The notes under the pieces: model-generated
What the model saw: the letters and a program-made list of their open reading frames with translations, nothing else
Told to the model about the DNA's origin: nothing
Database searches by the model: none
From: Gonapodya sp. JEL0774
Taxonomy: Eukaryota; Monoblepharomycota; Monoblepharidomycetes; Monoblepharidales; Gonapodyaceae
DNA: 64,000 nucleotides
Assembly (NCBI GenBank): GCA_027604505.1
Contig: JADIIX010000004.1
Location: 248,001 to 312,000, forward strand
Reading direction: 5' to 3'
Position numbers and translations under genes: made by a program
In this document: positions 1 to 11,900 of the stretch, in pieces
How the letters are laid out: each line of letters begins with the position of its first letter
Numbering within the stretch: position 1 is the stretch's first letter

Positions 1-851
1 GAATTCTATTGGTCATCCCCCGATTCTTCCCTTCCGTGCATCCCATGGACCTGGGCAGCTTCCACACAGCTCATCACAACTCTCCAATGCACAATCAGGG
101 CGTGAATAGGAATCGCTGTCAAAAAAACAGACACTGGGGAAATGAACGAGGTGACATGACAGCACCAACGACGATGAAGACACATACCAGCCACGTAGGG
201 GACAGAAGCATGTTTGCTGTGTAATTAATGATGAGACAAAAGGTGAAGGAGAGTGAGAAAGAGAGGACACAAGACATGAAACATGGCAAGTGGAGATGGG
301 GGGCAGACCATATTGGTATTGTCCGCATTTGCATTTTGCAACTGTTTGGGCTGCTAGTTTAGGGCGGTTGAACGTAGCTCAGCCAAATTAATGGCTTCTA
401 CATGCTCAAATGCCAGGATTGGTGATTGTGGGAAATGGTAAAGGGCTGTGGAGTGTTTAGAATATGTCATTCCATTGTGTCAGTACTCAGTTAAGGTGGC
501 TGGCTGGGCAAAGCATTGTAATCCAATCACTAGCTTCTAAGTGTAAACGTGAAGCTGAAATTCAGCAATTCGTAAAAAGGTTTGTAGCTGTCAATTCGGG
601 GCTTCTCCTGCATATTGACATTTAATTGTCACATGCCTGTGGGGAAAGAGAACATTGTCCCTGGTCCCAGACCATTCAAAACTTGGAACCACACTGACAC
701 TCCCTGAAACGTTTGTCCCACCGCTGTATTGCTACAACAGTCCATCTTCCAAAAATGGCGCAAATTGCACCAAGAAATCCAAGAAAGATGTAATGGTGGA
801 AGCAGGTGCGTAGCAGTGACTATATTCGATTCAACCACTGTCTAACCTATT
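1..851. other. gene-poor CpG-poor flank
   Basis: No coding region is supported here. The short open frames on both strands carry no recognisable motif and overlap each other. CG dinucleotides are scarce while CA and TG are common, as in the rest of the first 4.6 kb. I see no terminal repeats, tRNA or intact mobile element. Confidence 0.5.
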
Positions 852-1650
852 GTGACCCTTCTCCTGATTGTAGCCATAAGAGACCCAGTAGCCTTTGAGG
901 CCATCATTGCGATGGCTAGACAGACAAATGTTGATGGAAGTCAGATACACTCCTTTGTCTCTCAGTTGTTGCTGTGTTCTGCTGGACTCAAAGACAGGGA
1001 ACAAGAGGTGCTAAATGTTTTATCAGCTGGTGAGAATGTGACCCACCAGGTTGATTCTGTTCTCTTTGGACGCCAAGCTTTGTGACACAGGATGTGAAGC
1101 CTTACAAACTTCGGGTCACACTGAAACCGCAACAACCTTACGGGAGCAATTCACCTCAATTATTGCAGTTCAAACAAGTCTGCAGCAGTCTGAATCAAGG
1201 GTCTCCAAACTGGTCGGTATGATCTGTGCACTTGAACAACAAGTCGCCAAATGTAACCAACAACTCCAAACAGCCCAATGTGAGCACCAAGAGAGAATTA
1301 GGACCATGCAATCCCAACACATAACTGAAAGAGATGATCTTGCTGAGCGAGTTGGGCGAATGGAACAGGAGATGACAGATTCAGCACAGCTGATGAAGGT
1401 GAAGGATGCCTGTTCTCACAAGTGACAACTGAAAGGGATGATATGGCTAAACAAATAGAGTGCATTAAACAGGATATGGCACATTAGGCACAGCTCTTGA
1501 CTGCAAAGGATGCCACATTCTCACAACTGATGACTGAAAGGCACAATATGGCTAAACAAATCAAGGGCATGGAGCAGAAGATGACAGATTCAGCACAGCT
1601 GATGAAGGTGAAGGAGGCAGCGTTGTCACATGTGACAACTGAAAGGTAAA
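852..1650 (+). pseudogene. decayed coiled-coil repeat protein gene
   Basis: A heptad-like, Q/E/K/M-rich coiled-coil frame runs from about 1051 to 1425 and continues, broken, to about 1650. A shorter open frame at 852-1085 may be an upstream exon. The 3' part is a tandem repeat of a 35-residue (five-heptad) unit beginning MTDSAQLMKVKDA. Copies begin at 1372, 1476 and 1581. The first copy is 104 nt instead of 105, which shifts the frame and gives an early TGA at about 1423. The second copy has an in-frame TAG in MAH-stop-AQLL. The coding pattern returns after each lesion. It could also be a multi-exon gene with misplaced introns, but two independent lesions inside one repeat favour a dead gene. 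The original function is not recognisable. Confidence 0.5.
1372..1646 (+). repeat. 105-bp coiled-coil-encoding tandem repeat
   Basis: Three consecutive copies start with ATG(A/G)CA and contain GCACAGCT at the same offset: 1372-1475 (104 bp), 1476-1580 (105 bp) and 1581 to about 1646 (partial). They encode the 35-residue heptad unit of the surrounding pseudogene. Confidence 0.75.
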
Positions 1651-4600
1651 TACAAAGGAACACGAACTACGTGCAACTTCCGGACATCCCTCTGAAGTTA
1701 TAATGAGTGCAATGAATTGCGCAGCTTCGCATACTATGCACCAGCAATGTGCCCACATTGTTCCTGGCTGCGTGAACTGGCATTTCAGACTGTTCCAGCC
1801 CTATCCAGTCCTCTCCAGAGAATCTGCTCATGTCAGCACAGTTATGATCTGTCAGTAGATAGTGGTTTGGGACAAGTAGGATGGTGTGGTTGAGCTGGAG
1901 CCAAGCTGAGGGTACTAGCATATAGCAGTCAAAGAATCACATCCCATCTGTCACAGTTTAATGTGGAAAACCTAACTGTTTTCTGTCTGGCAAACAGCAC
2001 CAACGCTCCAGTACAATCCAGCACCAATCCTGTGAAATCACTATTGAAAATGAAAGTACTGAGTCAACATGAGAAAACGACCCAAATCAAGTGCAGCATC
2101 GATGAGTGAGGGAATGACAAGAAAACAACACCCTCGGGACAGTTGCAAAGAGTGACAACAAGGATGGATGTCCTCCCAATGTGCATGTCTGAACAGCAAA
2201 AGGTGTGTGGGCAGAAAATGATTTTCAAATGGGTGCCAAGCCCCAGTGAGCGCGGAACTAAATTGATGACGTAGAAAAACATGTTTGATTTTGGTTTAGA
2301 TCACAGGGAAGCGTTTCCAAATAATACAAACGTTCTTTGCGATCACTATGAACCACTATAATACCTAAAGCCATTTTGTTTGTGCCTGGAAACCCCTCAT
2401 CTGGTGACATCAGTGCATTTAATGAGTACGTACTGTGTGCCAGAAATTGTGAGCAGAGGGGTTGCTCTTCATTCAGTGGAAAGATGAGAGAGGTAGTGGT
2501 GGCAGTTGCACCACAGCAATGATGAGATGTTTTGTCATGGCGAACAATCTATCATGTCTGGCAACCTTCTGCCAAGCGCACCAGAGCATAAATTCGAGAA
2601 ATTCAACATTGAGCCCCTCAAATTTTATGCTTACATATGCATGTAATAGCTCCCAAATGAGTGGAATTACATATTGCCAATTTGGTTTGTGCACTGGATT
2701 TGGAGGGCAGCAGAGGCACGAAGGAGGAACAATTTCATTAGAATTCCAAAAGCACCGGTGAGACACACAAAAGTTCAGGGGTCCTGTCATGAAGACTTGC
2801 GTCTGGGGTTCCAATTAGGAACCAGTTTAGCAGTTCTGTTCACTGTGGAGAGAGGTGAGATGGCCACTGGTGCATTCACTGGCGATGTGTGACCCGCCTT
2901 AAGGTCACCACTCAGACTATGGTAGCTAGAGATGCAATGTAAATATAAGAACCCAACACAACACACTGCAGTGCTATCTGTCAAACTGAAGGAAAGAATC
3001 TACGCCATGCCTACTCTTATCATCTGGTGGCAGCTAGGCCACAACCCCTAAACCCTCAAACCTCATCTACTCCTTATCACCCATGTAAACACTGACCTGG
3101 CGGTAAGCTCTATGTGGCCCTGGCAACACAATGGTGTCTATGGTATTGCAGAATGTATGTAATACATGATGAAGAGGTAAGTCACTATATCAGGAATCCA
3201 ATGTGATGTACAACAGAGTACTGCTTGAGAGTTTTGAGACGTGGCATACATATTCATAGCCATGAATATAATGACCGGACAAACAGGACAACCTGCAGCT
3301 CCGCAACTCTTGTTCTTTCAAAATATCCTGTGACAATCACATGGCAATCAATAACCAAGTATAGTAAGCACAGCAAAGCTCAGCAGCCTTCTTGGATTTC
3401 TGCACCAATAGTGCCAGTGTGGGTCTGCCATACATGTGTCAGATACTTGAGCACTGCATGTTTCAGTGAGTCCCCCTTGAAATTCAATGTGCACACGAAC
3501 CCCAGCATAAACGCTCAAACAGCAGTTGTGTTTGTGGTCTGCCAGGAAATGCATCTGGTAGCTTTTGCAAGGGATCTGAGGAATCAATGGCAGAGAACTT
3601 TGAGGGGTGGTGCACTGTCCCCAAGCCACAGCTTGGTGCATGAGCCTGCCAAAAACCCATGCCATGGTGAATGGCTTAGTCAGGATCAATGGTTTTACAA
3701 CTGAGTGATGGACCAAAACTGTTTTAACAAGTATGTGAGACATGAAGGAGCAGGTTTGCACAGTGATTTTCTCCAAAACACACTTGCTGGAAATGTGTTG
3801 CATTTCGCAAATATTTCAAAAACTCATGTCTTTATCAAACTTGACCTGACAGCACCACTATCTCTTAGCCCATTCCAATTCCTTCCACAGCTGTTGTTCT
3901 CAACCATGAGATCTGATGCGCTGGGCACTGACTGTCCCACCAAAAGGTTTTCAATGTCCCTTTCTTACATTGCCCTTAATGTATCTCACTGTAATTTTGG
4001 AGGGAGTCGAAAAATCTGTTGTGGAAGAGGGCAAGTGGGGGACGAGGGAGGAGGATGCATGGATGACAGCGCACTTTTGTGAGCTTCATTGTGCCATTCA
4101 CGTTATCATGATTCATGAGCCAACTAGAAGGTGTGTGCAGTTGGCTAAATTCAAGGTTTCTGTCTTTTCTCACAACATAACAGATGTATTCCACATGCCG
4201 TGGTGAGGAATTGTGGGTGAGAAGGAGAGTGTGTGTGGGACTTTTCTTTTAGAAAGTAGCACCTTGCAAATATGTGAATTGGGTGTCACAGCTCTGGTGT
4301 AACAAAGAGGTTGTTACATGCAGGTGGCCAGCTGAACTTTTATTGGGGTATTCATTATTCTCGCATTAGCTTAGGCGTCAGTGCTTTGCACTGGCTGATT
4401 GGTTGTGCAAGGGTTCGGTGTTTAGTGACTTCGGTGTCAGTGTCTTCCCTGCCAATCATGGCAACGCATTTCCGAGTTGCAGATGGGACCATGCAGTCCA
4501 GTGAGATATAGGGAAGCGGGCTTCAGGACAGAATAGAAATGGGTAAGCAACCGCAGGACTGCATTTACAACCAATGGGAAGAACATGTGTTTGATGCAGG

Positions 4601-5024
4601 ATTCGATTCCCAAGTGTAAAATAAGGTGTGTTGAGTGTATGACTGCAGTAGGTGCAGAAATTTTTCGTCGCGTGAGATTTGTACTGTGAAGTGGGGTGTG
4701 TGCCCTTTTGGTGGAAGCCGACTGGAAGGGTCTTTTGATGACATTCATCATACCCTGATTGTGAAGTCATCGTATTATTGGCTCAACTGCTCATTCTGCC
4801 GGCCCTTGAGAATCGACCTACCGATCCCCTTGGCAAGCTTTTTTCAGCCATCAGCTGCTTCTCCCTGGCCTGTTACGGCCCAATAGGCGGACCAGCTCGG
4901 ATTGTTTGACGTCCACACTTGTAATCTTGAACAGAGTTGTTGGTCTTTTTCAATTCGGGCTGAATGGCCTAAAGCGTCTCATGTTGCAGATGGCCTTTTG
5001 AATCAACTATATAGTTCTTTCCAA
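1651..5024. other. CpG-depleted region without supported genes
   Basis: Frames of 100-160 codons occur on both strands (for example 2473-2814 minus, 3225-3704 plus, 3348-3803 minus) but overlap one another, show no family motif and have no plausible splice partners. A hand count of 2341-2940 gives about 10 CG dinucleotides in 600 bp, against 17 in 360 bp at 5701-6060 in the next gene. This looks like old, methylation-eroded DNA, perhaps transposon-derived, but no transposase motif survives that I can see. CpG density rises from about 4.64 kb. Confidence 0.5.
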
Positions 5025-7279
5025 ATGACAGACCCCGATATCTTGACCGCGGTTTCCGCGTTGCGACAGGGTAAGTGAGGAGGAGTCTTCTAGCAGATTC
5101 CATTGGGTAAATATGTGCGATTGATAGTTGAATAGTCTAATACTGTACTTGGACTCGTAGCACTCTTCCTTCCAACCAATCCGTCTCAAGAAGTTCAGGC
5201 CTTCGAGGCGATACGAAAGTCACTCTCGCACGTTGTTGAATTACAAGGTGGGAGTTACTGTAGGTGCCCTCTTCTCGATCTCAAGATGTCCGCGTCCTTA
5301 CGACATGCAAGTGTTTGGTGTGGCTGCCTCTGACAGGAGATAATCCAATTATTCATCCCACTCTACCCTTGGAGGATCGGTTGATTCGACTCCGCAGCTG
5401 GCTATCTGAAAATGGCTTCGAGGGTCTTGATAAGTTCAATTTTGTTGCAGGACTGCCTGAAGGTACGGGTGTCGTTGCTAAAGTTGATATTCAGGTAGGA
5501 CACTGCTTGAGCTGGATTCACGATATAGGTTTTTGAAATTCCGCTACTTTCATTATTTTACTGTTTCCGGAAACAGCCCGGTGAAACGTTATGTCGAGTC
5601 CCGGCGAACCTCATCATGACCACAGAGACTGCACGCGAGCACCCCGCATTCAGTGAGTTCTTTCTGTATCTTGGACATGCCTTTGCAGCAGATCAACTTG
5701 GCTTGGCTGGTGCAGAGTCTCTTATCCTCACCGGGTATCCGCCTCTTCGAGCAATTCCTCCACTCTTGCTTGCGCTCTTCCTACTGTACGAGAGCCTTAC
5801 ATCCCCGCCGGAGACCCCATCTTTTTGGAAACCTTACATCGATACTCTGCCCAGAGAATTTGGTATTCCCTTGCATTGGGAAGATGCCGAGTGGGTTGAA
5901 TTACAAGGGACAAGTATGATGAGTGAGTTTCAGCAGTTGGAAGTCTGCTTGGAATTAGCGGCATCTTTTGTGATGAAGTGAAGCGCACTTACCTCGATGG
6001 GACGAAGCAAGAAAACCCTGCTTCTTTGTTCTCATGCGGAGAACGTCGTTCTCATTCGTGTATTCTTTCTCACTTGTGACATGATTCCTGTCGTTTTTCA
6101 CTTGCCAGTGAAAGCCATTGCTGACTATCGCACGTATCTACGACATTATGTGACATTATACGAGGTTTTTTCGGTGGGCCTACCTTGCCTTGACGGGGGA
6201 ACGAATTCACAAGTGCTAATACCTCAAGCCCAGCGGTCGCAATACTCTCTCATTCCTCCACATCTGTTTACTTGGCGTCTCTTCCGATGGGCGGTCTCTG
6301 CGGTCTTAACGCGACAAAACACCATACCCTTGCGATTGGAGGCGGTGTCGAAAGGATCGAAAGGCAACATCCAGTCAGCGCAACCAGAGCTTGCTTGGTG
6401 TCTAATTCCTGGTTTTGACATGTTTAATCATGCAGAGGGCAAGGTGAGTAGGTTGTGAGCTACCAGAACAGTTGTTCTAGAATTTAAGTATATACCTCCT
6501 GCTCCAGATATCTACATATTACCAGCCAGATGCTCAATCAAATGTCACCATTGCACCGCGTGCAGTGAAGAAGGGTGATCAGGTACGGGATTGTTTGAAC
6601 GCGGATTTTAGTAGAGCCACGGAAGCACCTACGAACCACTTGCACCGCTCCACAGATATACCTTTCGTACGGAAATCGGTCAAACTTTGAAAATCTCATG
6701 GTGACGGGCTTCACCACATACCCGGAGACTCTGCCGTCAGATCTCGTTCGTCTTCGCCTAGCCTTCCCTTCTTCTCCAGTCTCCTCAGATCCACAAGAAC
6801 GTCTCGCTCATAGTCGCCGACGAACCTTGCTTGAAGCTTCAGGATTTGCTGAAGGGTCCTTCTTCGTCGACCTGCACCGACCCCCCTTGAGTGAACGATC
6901 CAGCAAACTCATGGCCTTCCTCCGCATTTTTGTTTCCAACAAAGAAGAGCTGGAAAAATTGAACTTGTCCCGCGGTGCGAACGGTGACAGGGTCCGAACA
7001 GTGGCTCAACGCATTTCCGCAGTGGGTGGCCTCGGTCCAGACAATGAACGACGTGTACTTGAGTGGATAAGAGGGCGACTCCTATTGCTCAGTCGAGGCT
7101 GGACCACGACTGCCGCTGATGATTCACGTTGCCTGGAAGAGCTTGAAGCCGTACCCCTGGTGGAGAGGGATCGGGCATGGCGTGCCGTTCGAGACATTAT
7201 ATTCGTCAGACGAACAGAAAAGGAAGTGGTCGATGAGATTGCGAAAGAGGTGGAATACATACTCAGTGCGAAAGGTTGA
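5025..7279 (+). CDS. SETD3-like SET-domain protein methyltransferase
   Basis: Spliced gene with at least seven exons. The chosen start, MTDPDILTAVSALRQ, ends at a GTAAGT donor and joins in frame (phase 1) to the exon carrying EVQAFEAIRKSLSHVVELQ and then the exon with LPLEDRLIRLRSWL. The SET fold follows in order: GFEGLDKFNF, PGETLCRVPANLIMT, FWKPYIDTLPREF, the insert with FRWAVSAVLTRQNTIP, the core CLIPGFDMFNH, and IYLSYGNRSNFENLMVTGF containing the SAM- and substrate-site Tyr. A Rubis-subs-bind-like helical C-terminus follows (LMAFLRIFVSNKEEL). The order and wording match SETD3, the actin His-73 N-methyltransferase, better than lysine methyltransferases of the LSMT, SETD6 or Rkm type. The Asn of RQN, linked to histidine specificity in SETD3, is kept. 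The Trp of human IPLWDMCNH is Phe here. Substrate is inferred, not shown. Confidence 0.85.
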
Positions 7280-7456
7280 TGTATATGATAGTAATAAATA
7301 CTACGTGATTCAAGAATACGAATTTGATATCACAGACTATTGCAAAGATGATTGGCGGATATGCGCTGATCGTGTTCCAAAGGCGTCTCGTAAGTATTGA
7401 TCTGTCAAGTTGGCTGTGATGCAGCTGTGGAACCGGATGTCATAGCTGGTGACTTA

Positions 7457-8834
7457 TCAATCCCGACTCCAATCGCTAGCTCCCACGATTGGATACCAGC
7501 TTGAGTCACTCCTGCCATGTCGATGAGGGGCAGATGCTTTGAATGATTTGCGATCGAGGAGTGCATTCGTTACTGTCCGTTCCATCATGAAGTTCCGAAT
7601 TGCGTGGAGAATGCATACCTTCTCAACCCCCACAAGTGCATCTTCTTTTGAGGACGCATCCTCGAGTGCCCGTCGGACCGAAATGAGTAGAGCAGTGGCG
7701 ACGTGTGACAATATCAGAACCTGGCCTCCTAGAAGAATATCCCAGATACTGAGGAGAATGCAGACTGCTTCTCACTTGAAGAGCCTATCATGGAAAACTA
7801 TGCGCACTTACCGTTCTAGACAGTCTGGTGGCATTATGGAGGAGAAGTATGAGTGGAACCAACTGGACGTGAAGAACGCAATAGCGAGAGTTATTCGGTC
7901 AATCAGTCGCAAGTAGATAGCGGTAGTCTTGCTTCATGCTCTCAGAGCGGCAGGGAACCAACCTCCCGGAGATTTCTTCCAATCGAACCCCAAGCGCCTT
8001 CAACCGACTCAAGACTTGGACGCCTTGCTGACTCTGCAGGAGCAATCGATCCATCCGCACAATGTGGGGCCTAATGGTCATGTCCCGCTGAGGATTCATC
8101 GCCACCTTGAGCACGTCCGGTTGATTGCTCAGAAGGAAGTGAGAAAATAGCCAGTATGCTTCCTCATTCTGCCGATCAGCTACGAGGAGAAGAGCACGTG
8201 CCAGATGCAAAAGGTGGATTAGTGCAGGGTGATGGGATGAAAGGGAAGTCGGCTTGAAATATTACGATAACAGAGTGGAACAAGTCAGATTGCCTCGAAG
8301 AAGTGAAGTGGCGATCCTCACCTTCCCGAATCGGTGTGGCTGTTTAAGATTGCATTGAAGAATGAACATGTTGACCATTATTTGTTCTTCGGATTCCTCT
8401 CTGCATGGGAGAGAAGATTCATGAGCATTCGCTAACACTCTGGCGAACACCAAATCACCTCTCTTTGGAAGGAAAAGCCAATAAAGCAGCCCTTCTCAAC
8501 ATGACGTATTGATCCAGCTTTTGGTTTTGCACGAAAGGCCAGAGTTCTCGAATGATTGGAGTGACACCTAACAGATTTCATTGATTGCGATGAGTATGCA
8601 TGCGCGAAGCGCAGACAGGCGACGATGCCTTGAATCCGTTCCATTTTCATTACCTAGGAGTGCTTTCCACACCGTAACTCGGTAGATATGGGGAATACGC
8701 ACCCACAGGCACAGCTTCTGAAGCATATCGACGTCAAGCACCTCATATGCTAGGGCGGATTCGACCTTCGGGAGAGCTTCCACAACCTGCACACCAAGAG
8801 AGCCATAGTAAGCCTTCCGGACGTCCCGGTTCAT
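7457..8834 (-). CDS. TBC1D7-like TSC-complex subunit
   Basis: Six-exon minus-strand gene. From the N-terminus: MNRDVRKAYYGSLGVQVVEA, LCLWVRIPHIYRVTVWKALLG, VTPIIRELWPFVQNQ, EEQIMVNMFILQCNLKQP, NEEAYWLFSHFLLSN, then WFHSYFSSIMPPDCLERIWD joined by a phase-2 intron to ILLGGQVLILSHVATALL. This follows human TBC1D7 from start to end, including YYEKVGF, LPSMYRALVWKVLLG and LQRVWDKVVSG. TBC1D7 is the third subunit of the tuberous sclerosis (TSC1-TSC2) complex, which restrains Rheb and TORC1. As in TBC1D7, I see no IxxDxxR arginine-finger or YxQ motif of active TBC Rab-GAPs, so a structural role is likely. An in-frame ATG at 8900 is an alternative start. The last residues before the stop at 7457 are uncertain. 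Confidence 0.8.
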
Positions 8835-8976
8835 GGACAAAGGAAATGCGTGGACGCCACTGTACCCGGATTGTGTTGCAATTTTGATGATTTTACACAT
8901 CCACCATTCCCTTCTCTTCCAATTCTTTCAAAAGCATGTCTGTATCTTTATACATGAAAGGAGGGGCACGGTATCT

Positions 8977-11900
8977 TCAGCTCTGTCCCCAATAACCTGT
9001 CCCACGACCACCATATCCACCAGATTGGTGGTGCCCGTAACTTGGGTAGCCTTGTGGGAACTGCCCCGCCCCAGCAGTCGTAAAGTAAGCTTGTCCCATT
9101 CCGCTCATGTTTTGCTGCTGGGAGCCTTGGGAGGCTCCCGACGGTAACTGGTAACCCGAGGGAGGCGTCTTGTGGGAGTCATAGTTCTACCGGAACGAAG
9201 ATATTCGTGTCGTCTCTGTCAAGGAAGATTGCTAAACTGACTCTAATCGGACTCACTTTCCCATAGCCTTGTTGCCCAGCGATACCTCCTAGGTTTCCTG
9301 GTGGGCCTTGCTTCCCGCCCATGGCCACACTCCCATCTTGCAGATTCGCAGAAAATCCAGCGAATCCCGCCGGCATTCCCATACCATAGACCGTTTTCCC
9401 GTATTCACTCAATTGGGACACGGCATGTCCACCCAACCCGCCGGCTTGGGCGTCCTGGCCACCGTAGGGAAATAGGTTTCCCCCATAACCGTACTGAGAG
9501 TTCCCTTGTTGTGGTGCCTTGGAGATACCATGTTGGGATACCTGCTGCTGTTGCGGGAGAAGATTGTGACCAGTTGCAGGTGAAGCACCACCACTGTGCC
9601 CACTTCCTTGGCCAGAGGATTGTTGCGGCATCTGCCCCATCGCTCCGTACATCGCTGGGTACAAGTTTCGTTGCGCGTATTGTGGTGCCGCGGCAAACTG
9701 GCCCATCGGGTATCCGTACGGATAATAAGCGTAGGGCATGCCCATGTTGGGGTAACCAGCTTGCGCGCCTGGGGCAGCAGGGGTTGGATTTTGCTGTGGT
9801 GCTACCGTGGCGACGGTCGAGGACGGTTGCTGTTGCTGTTGTAGTTGCTGCATTGCCGCCTGCATGTCATTCTGGGCTGGATACTTTGGGTTCTCCCGAC
9901 TTGCAGCGGAATGTCCAACTGCAGAACCAGAGGTTGTCTGGCCAAAGCCCGGTGTACCGGAAGCTTGAGCTTGCGCATTGTAAACTGATTGCGGGTCATA
10001 GTATCCCTGAAACACCAACAATCATTACAGATAACTTATGATTTGCACTCAACTCGATCCTCACAAAGAAAAGCTTACCATTAATCCTCGAGCCGGCTCA
10101 ACTCCCTGCTGTCCCAGTCCACCGTAAATTGCGTAATCTCCCCACCCCATCCCTTGGAACGCTTGCCAGCTGGGCAGAGCGCTCTGCTGCATACCAGTGG
10201 CTGCTGGAGCTGGATTATCACCCCATGCTTGAGGGCCCGAAGCACCATTTTGACCCTGCTGCCGTTGCGTTGTCGTGGGCATGGTGGGCGCGGGATTCGG
10301 CGCAGCGACAGGAACAGGGCTCAATTGTGGTGCGGATGGGGTCGTGGTTGCGGACAGGAGCTGGGAAATGGGAGTAGATGCAGTGATTGCTGCAACAGGT
10401 TGGGAGTGAGCAGCAGGCGCGGGAATATGGTGTACGGGTTCTTCCATCACGGCTAAAGAGCTTCTGCCATCAAAAATTGCAAAGAAAGGCACAGCTCGAT
10501 GAGTAAATCCTGCACAACGTCATCTCGCCGAAGTGTATCGGAAGCTCACTCTTCTGGAGCTCCTTCGAACGCTGATGTCGGAACTACAACGCCAGCCTCG
10601 ACTTTCTCGTGCAGTTCTGCAACATGCTCTGAAGGTTGAACCACCGGAGTTATCACAGTTTCCGATGGGACACCCTTTGCTGGACTCGCTGCTCTCGTTT
10701 GTGGTGCGTTTGCTGTTGGGGGAGGGGTAGGTGCCGTTTTACGGGGAGCTGCAGGAGGAGTTTGAGGAGGGGCTGTCGGAGGAGGCGAAACAGAACTTGG
10801 GGCCAGAGTTGACATCTGCTGCTGCTGTTGTTGACCGGGCACCCTTCGAGGGGTTTCTTGCGCATCGACGGTCCCGAACTTAACACCCACCCCGACACTA
10901 GCAAGTTTTTCTGCCAGATCTGGTACGGGCATGACCACCGCAACGTCCTGCTTTAAAGCTTTGCGAGGTTGAGAGGCAGCAGTAGCACCACCAATGAAAG
11001 GTACAGCGGAGACTGAAGGTTGCGGTCCGGGGGTTGGGGCAGATGCAACCGCCTTGGTCGATGGTGGGGCAGGCGGTTGGGGTGGCTTGAGTCCAGGTGG
11101 GGGTCTCTTGGCTTCCGTACCATCCTTGGCAGGTAACGTGGTGACTGGCGACGCATTGGCACCTTCTAGTGGCTTTACTGGCGGTGCAATGACTTTCGAC
11201 GCAGGTTTGGACTGGTCTTGGATCTTGGAGGGAGGTTGCGGTTGCGGTTTTGGTGGTTCCACAGGAGGGGGTGGAGCAGGTCTGTGAACGTGGGATGCGG
11301 CGACTTCAAAATCCTGAGCGATCTAACCTCCCGAACAAAATCTTACTTCACAATTGCCGCCCAGCTGGTGGGTTTCACTTTGGCGGGGGCCACTCCAACG
11401 GAAACACCACCAGTGATCGGTACAGCTATACTTTTGGCAGGAGGTTTTACAGGGGAAGCCCTCTGTGCTGGCTCTGGTGCTACTGTAGATTCTGGGACGA
11501 TCGGATCACCCCACCCGTTTGTGGAGCCTTGCGGGGGATCAACGACGCTATCATCACCCCATCCACCGGTCACCTCGGTGGAATGGTCTTCTTGGAGAGC
11601 TACCTCACCCCAAGGGACACCCGTGGCGGCAGCGAGGGCAACGTCGGAAGGACCGTCACTAGGGCTTCCGTCCGAGGGGACATCGGGTGATGAGGAAGGT
11701 TTTGAGCGTACTACAACCGAGATTGTTGGCACGGATGGTGCCAAAGAAGAAGACATTTAACAATTTGTAAGCATCGTTGAAACACAACCACAGTAGCGCA
11801 CCTGTGCCGGTGTAGCCTCCGCGGCCTCCACCTCTTCCACCACGGCCCGCTCGTCCAGCGACACCACCTTGGTCGTTCGCAAAAGACGCGCCGGCAGTCC

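Noticed and set aside
2473-3803. Open frames of 113-159 codons on both strands
   Set aside because: Overlapping, Cys/His/Trp-rich random-looking translations with no family motif, in CpG-depleted DNA.
1-4640. Intact transposon or retroelement
   Set aside because: The region looks like eroded repeat DNA, but I found no terminal repeats, reverse transcriptase, integrase or transposase motifs.
9301-10041. 246-codon plus-strand open frame
   Set aside because: Antisense to the Gln/Tyr/Gly-rich exon of the CUE protein. Its composition mirrors that exon and it has no motif.
10994-11760. Long Gly/Thr-rich plus-strand frames
   Set aside because: Reverse reading of the Pro/Ala/Thr-rich exons of the minus-strand CUE protein.
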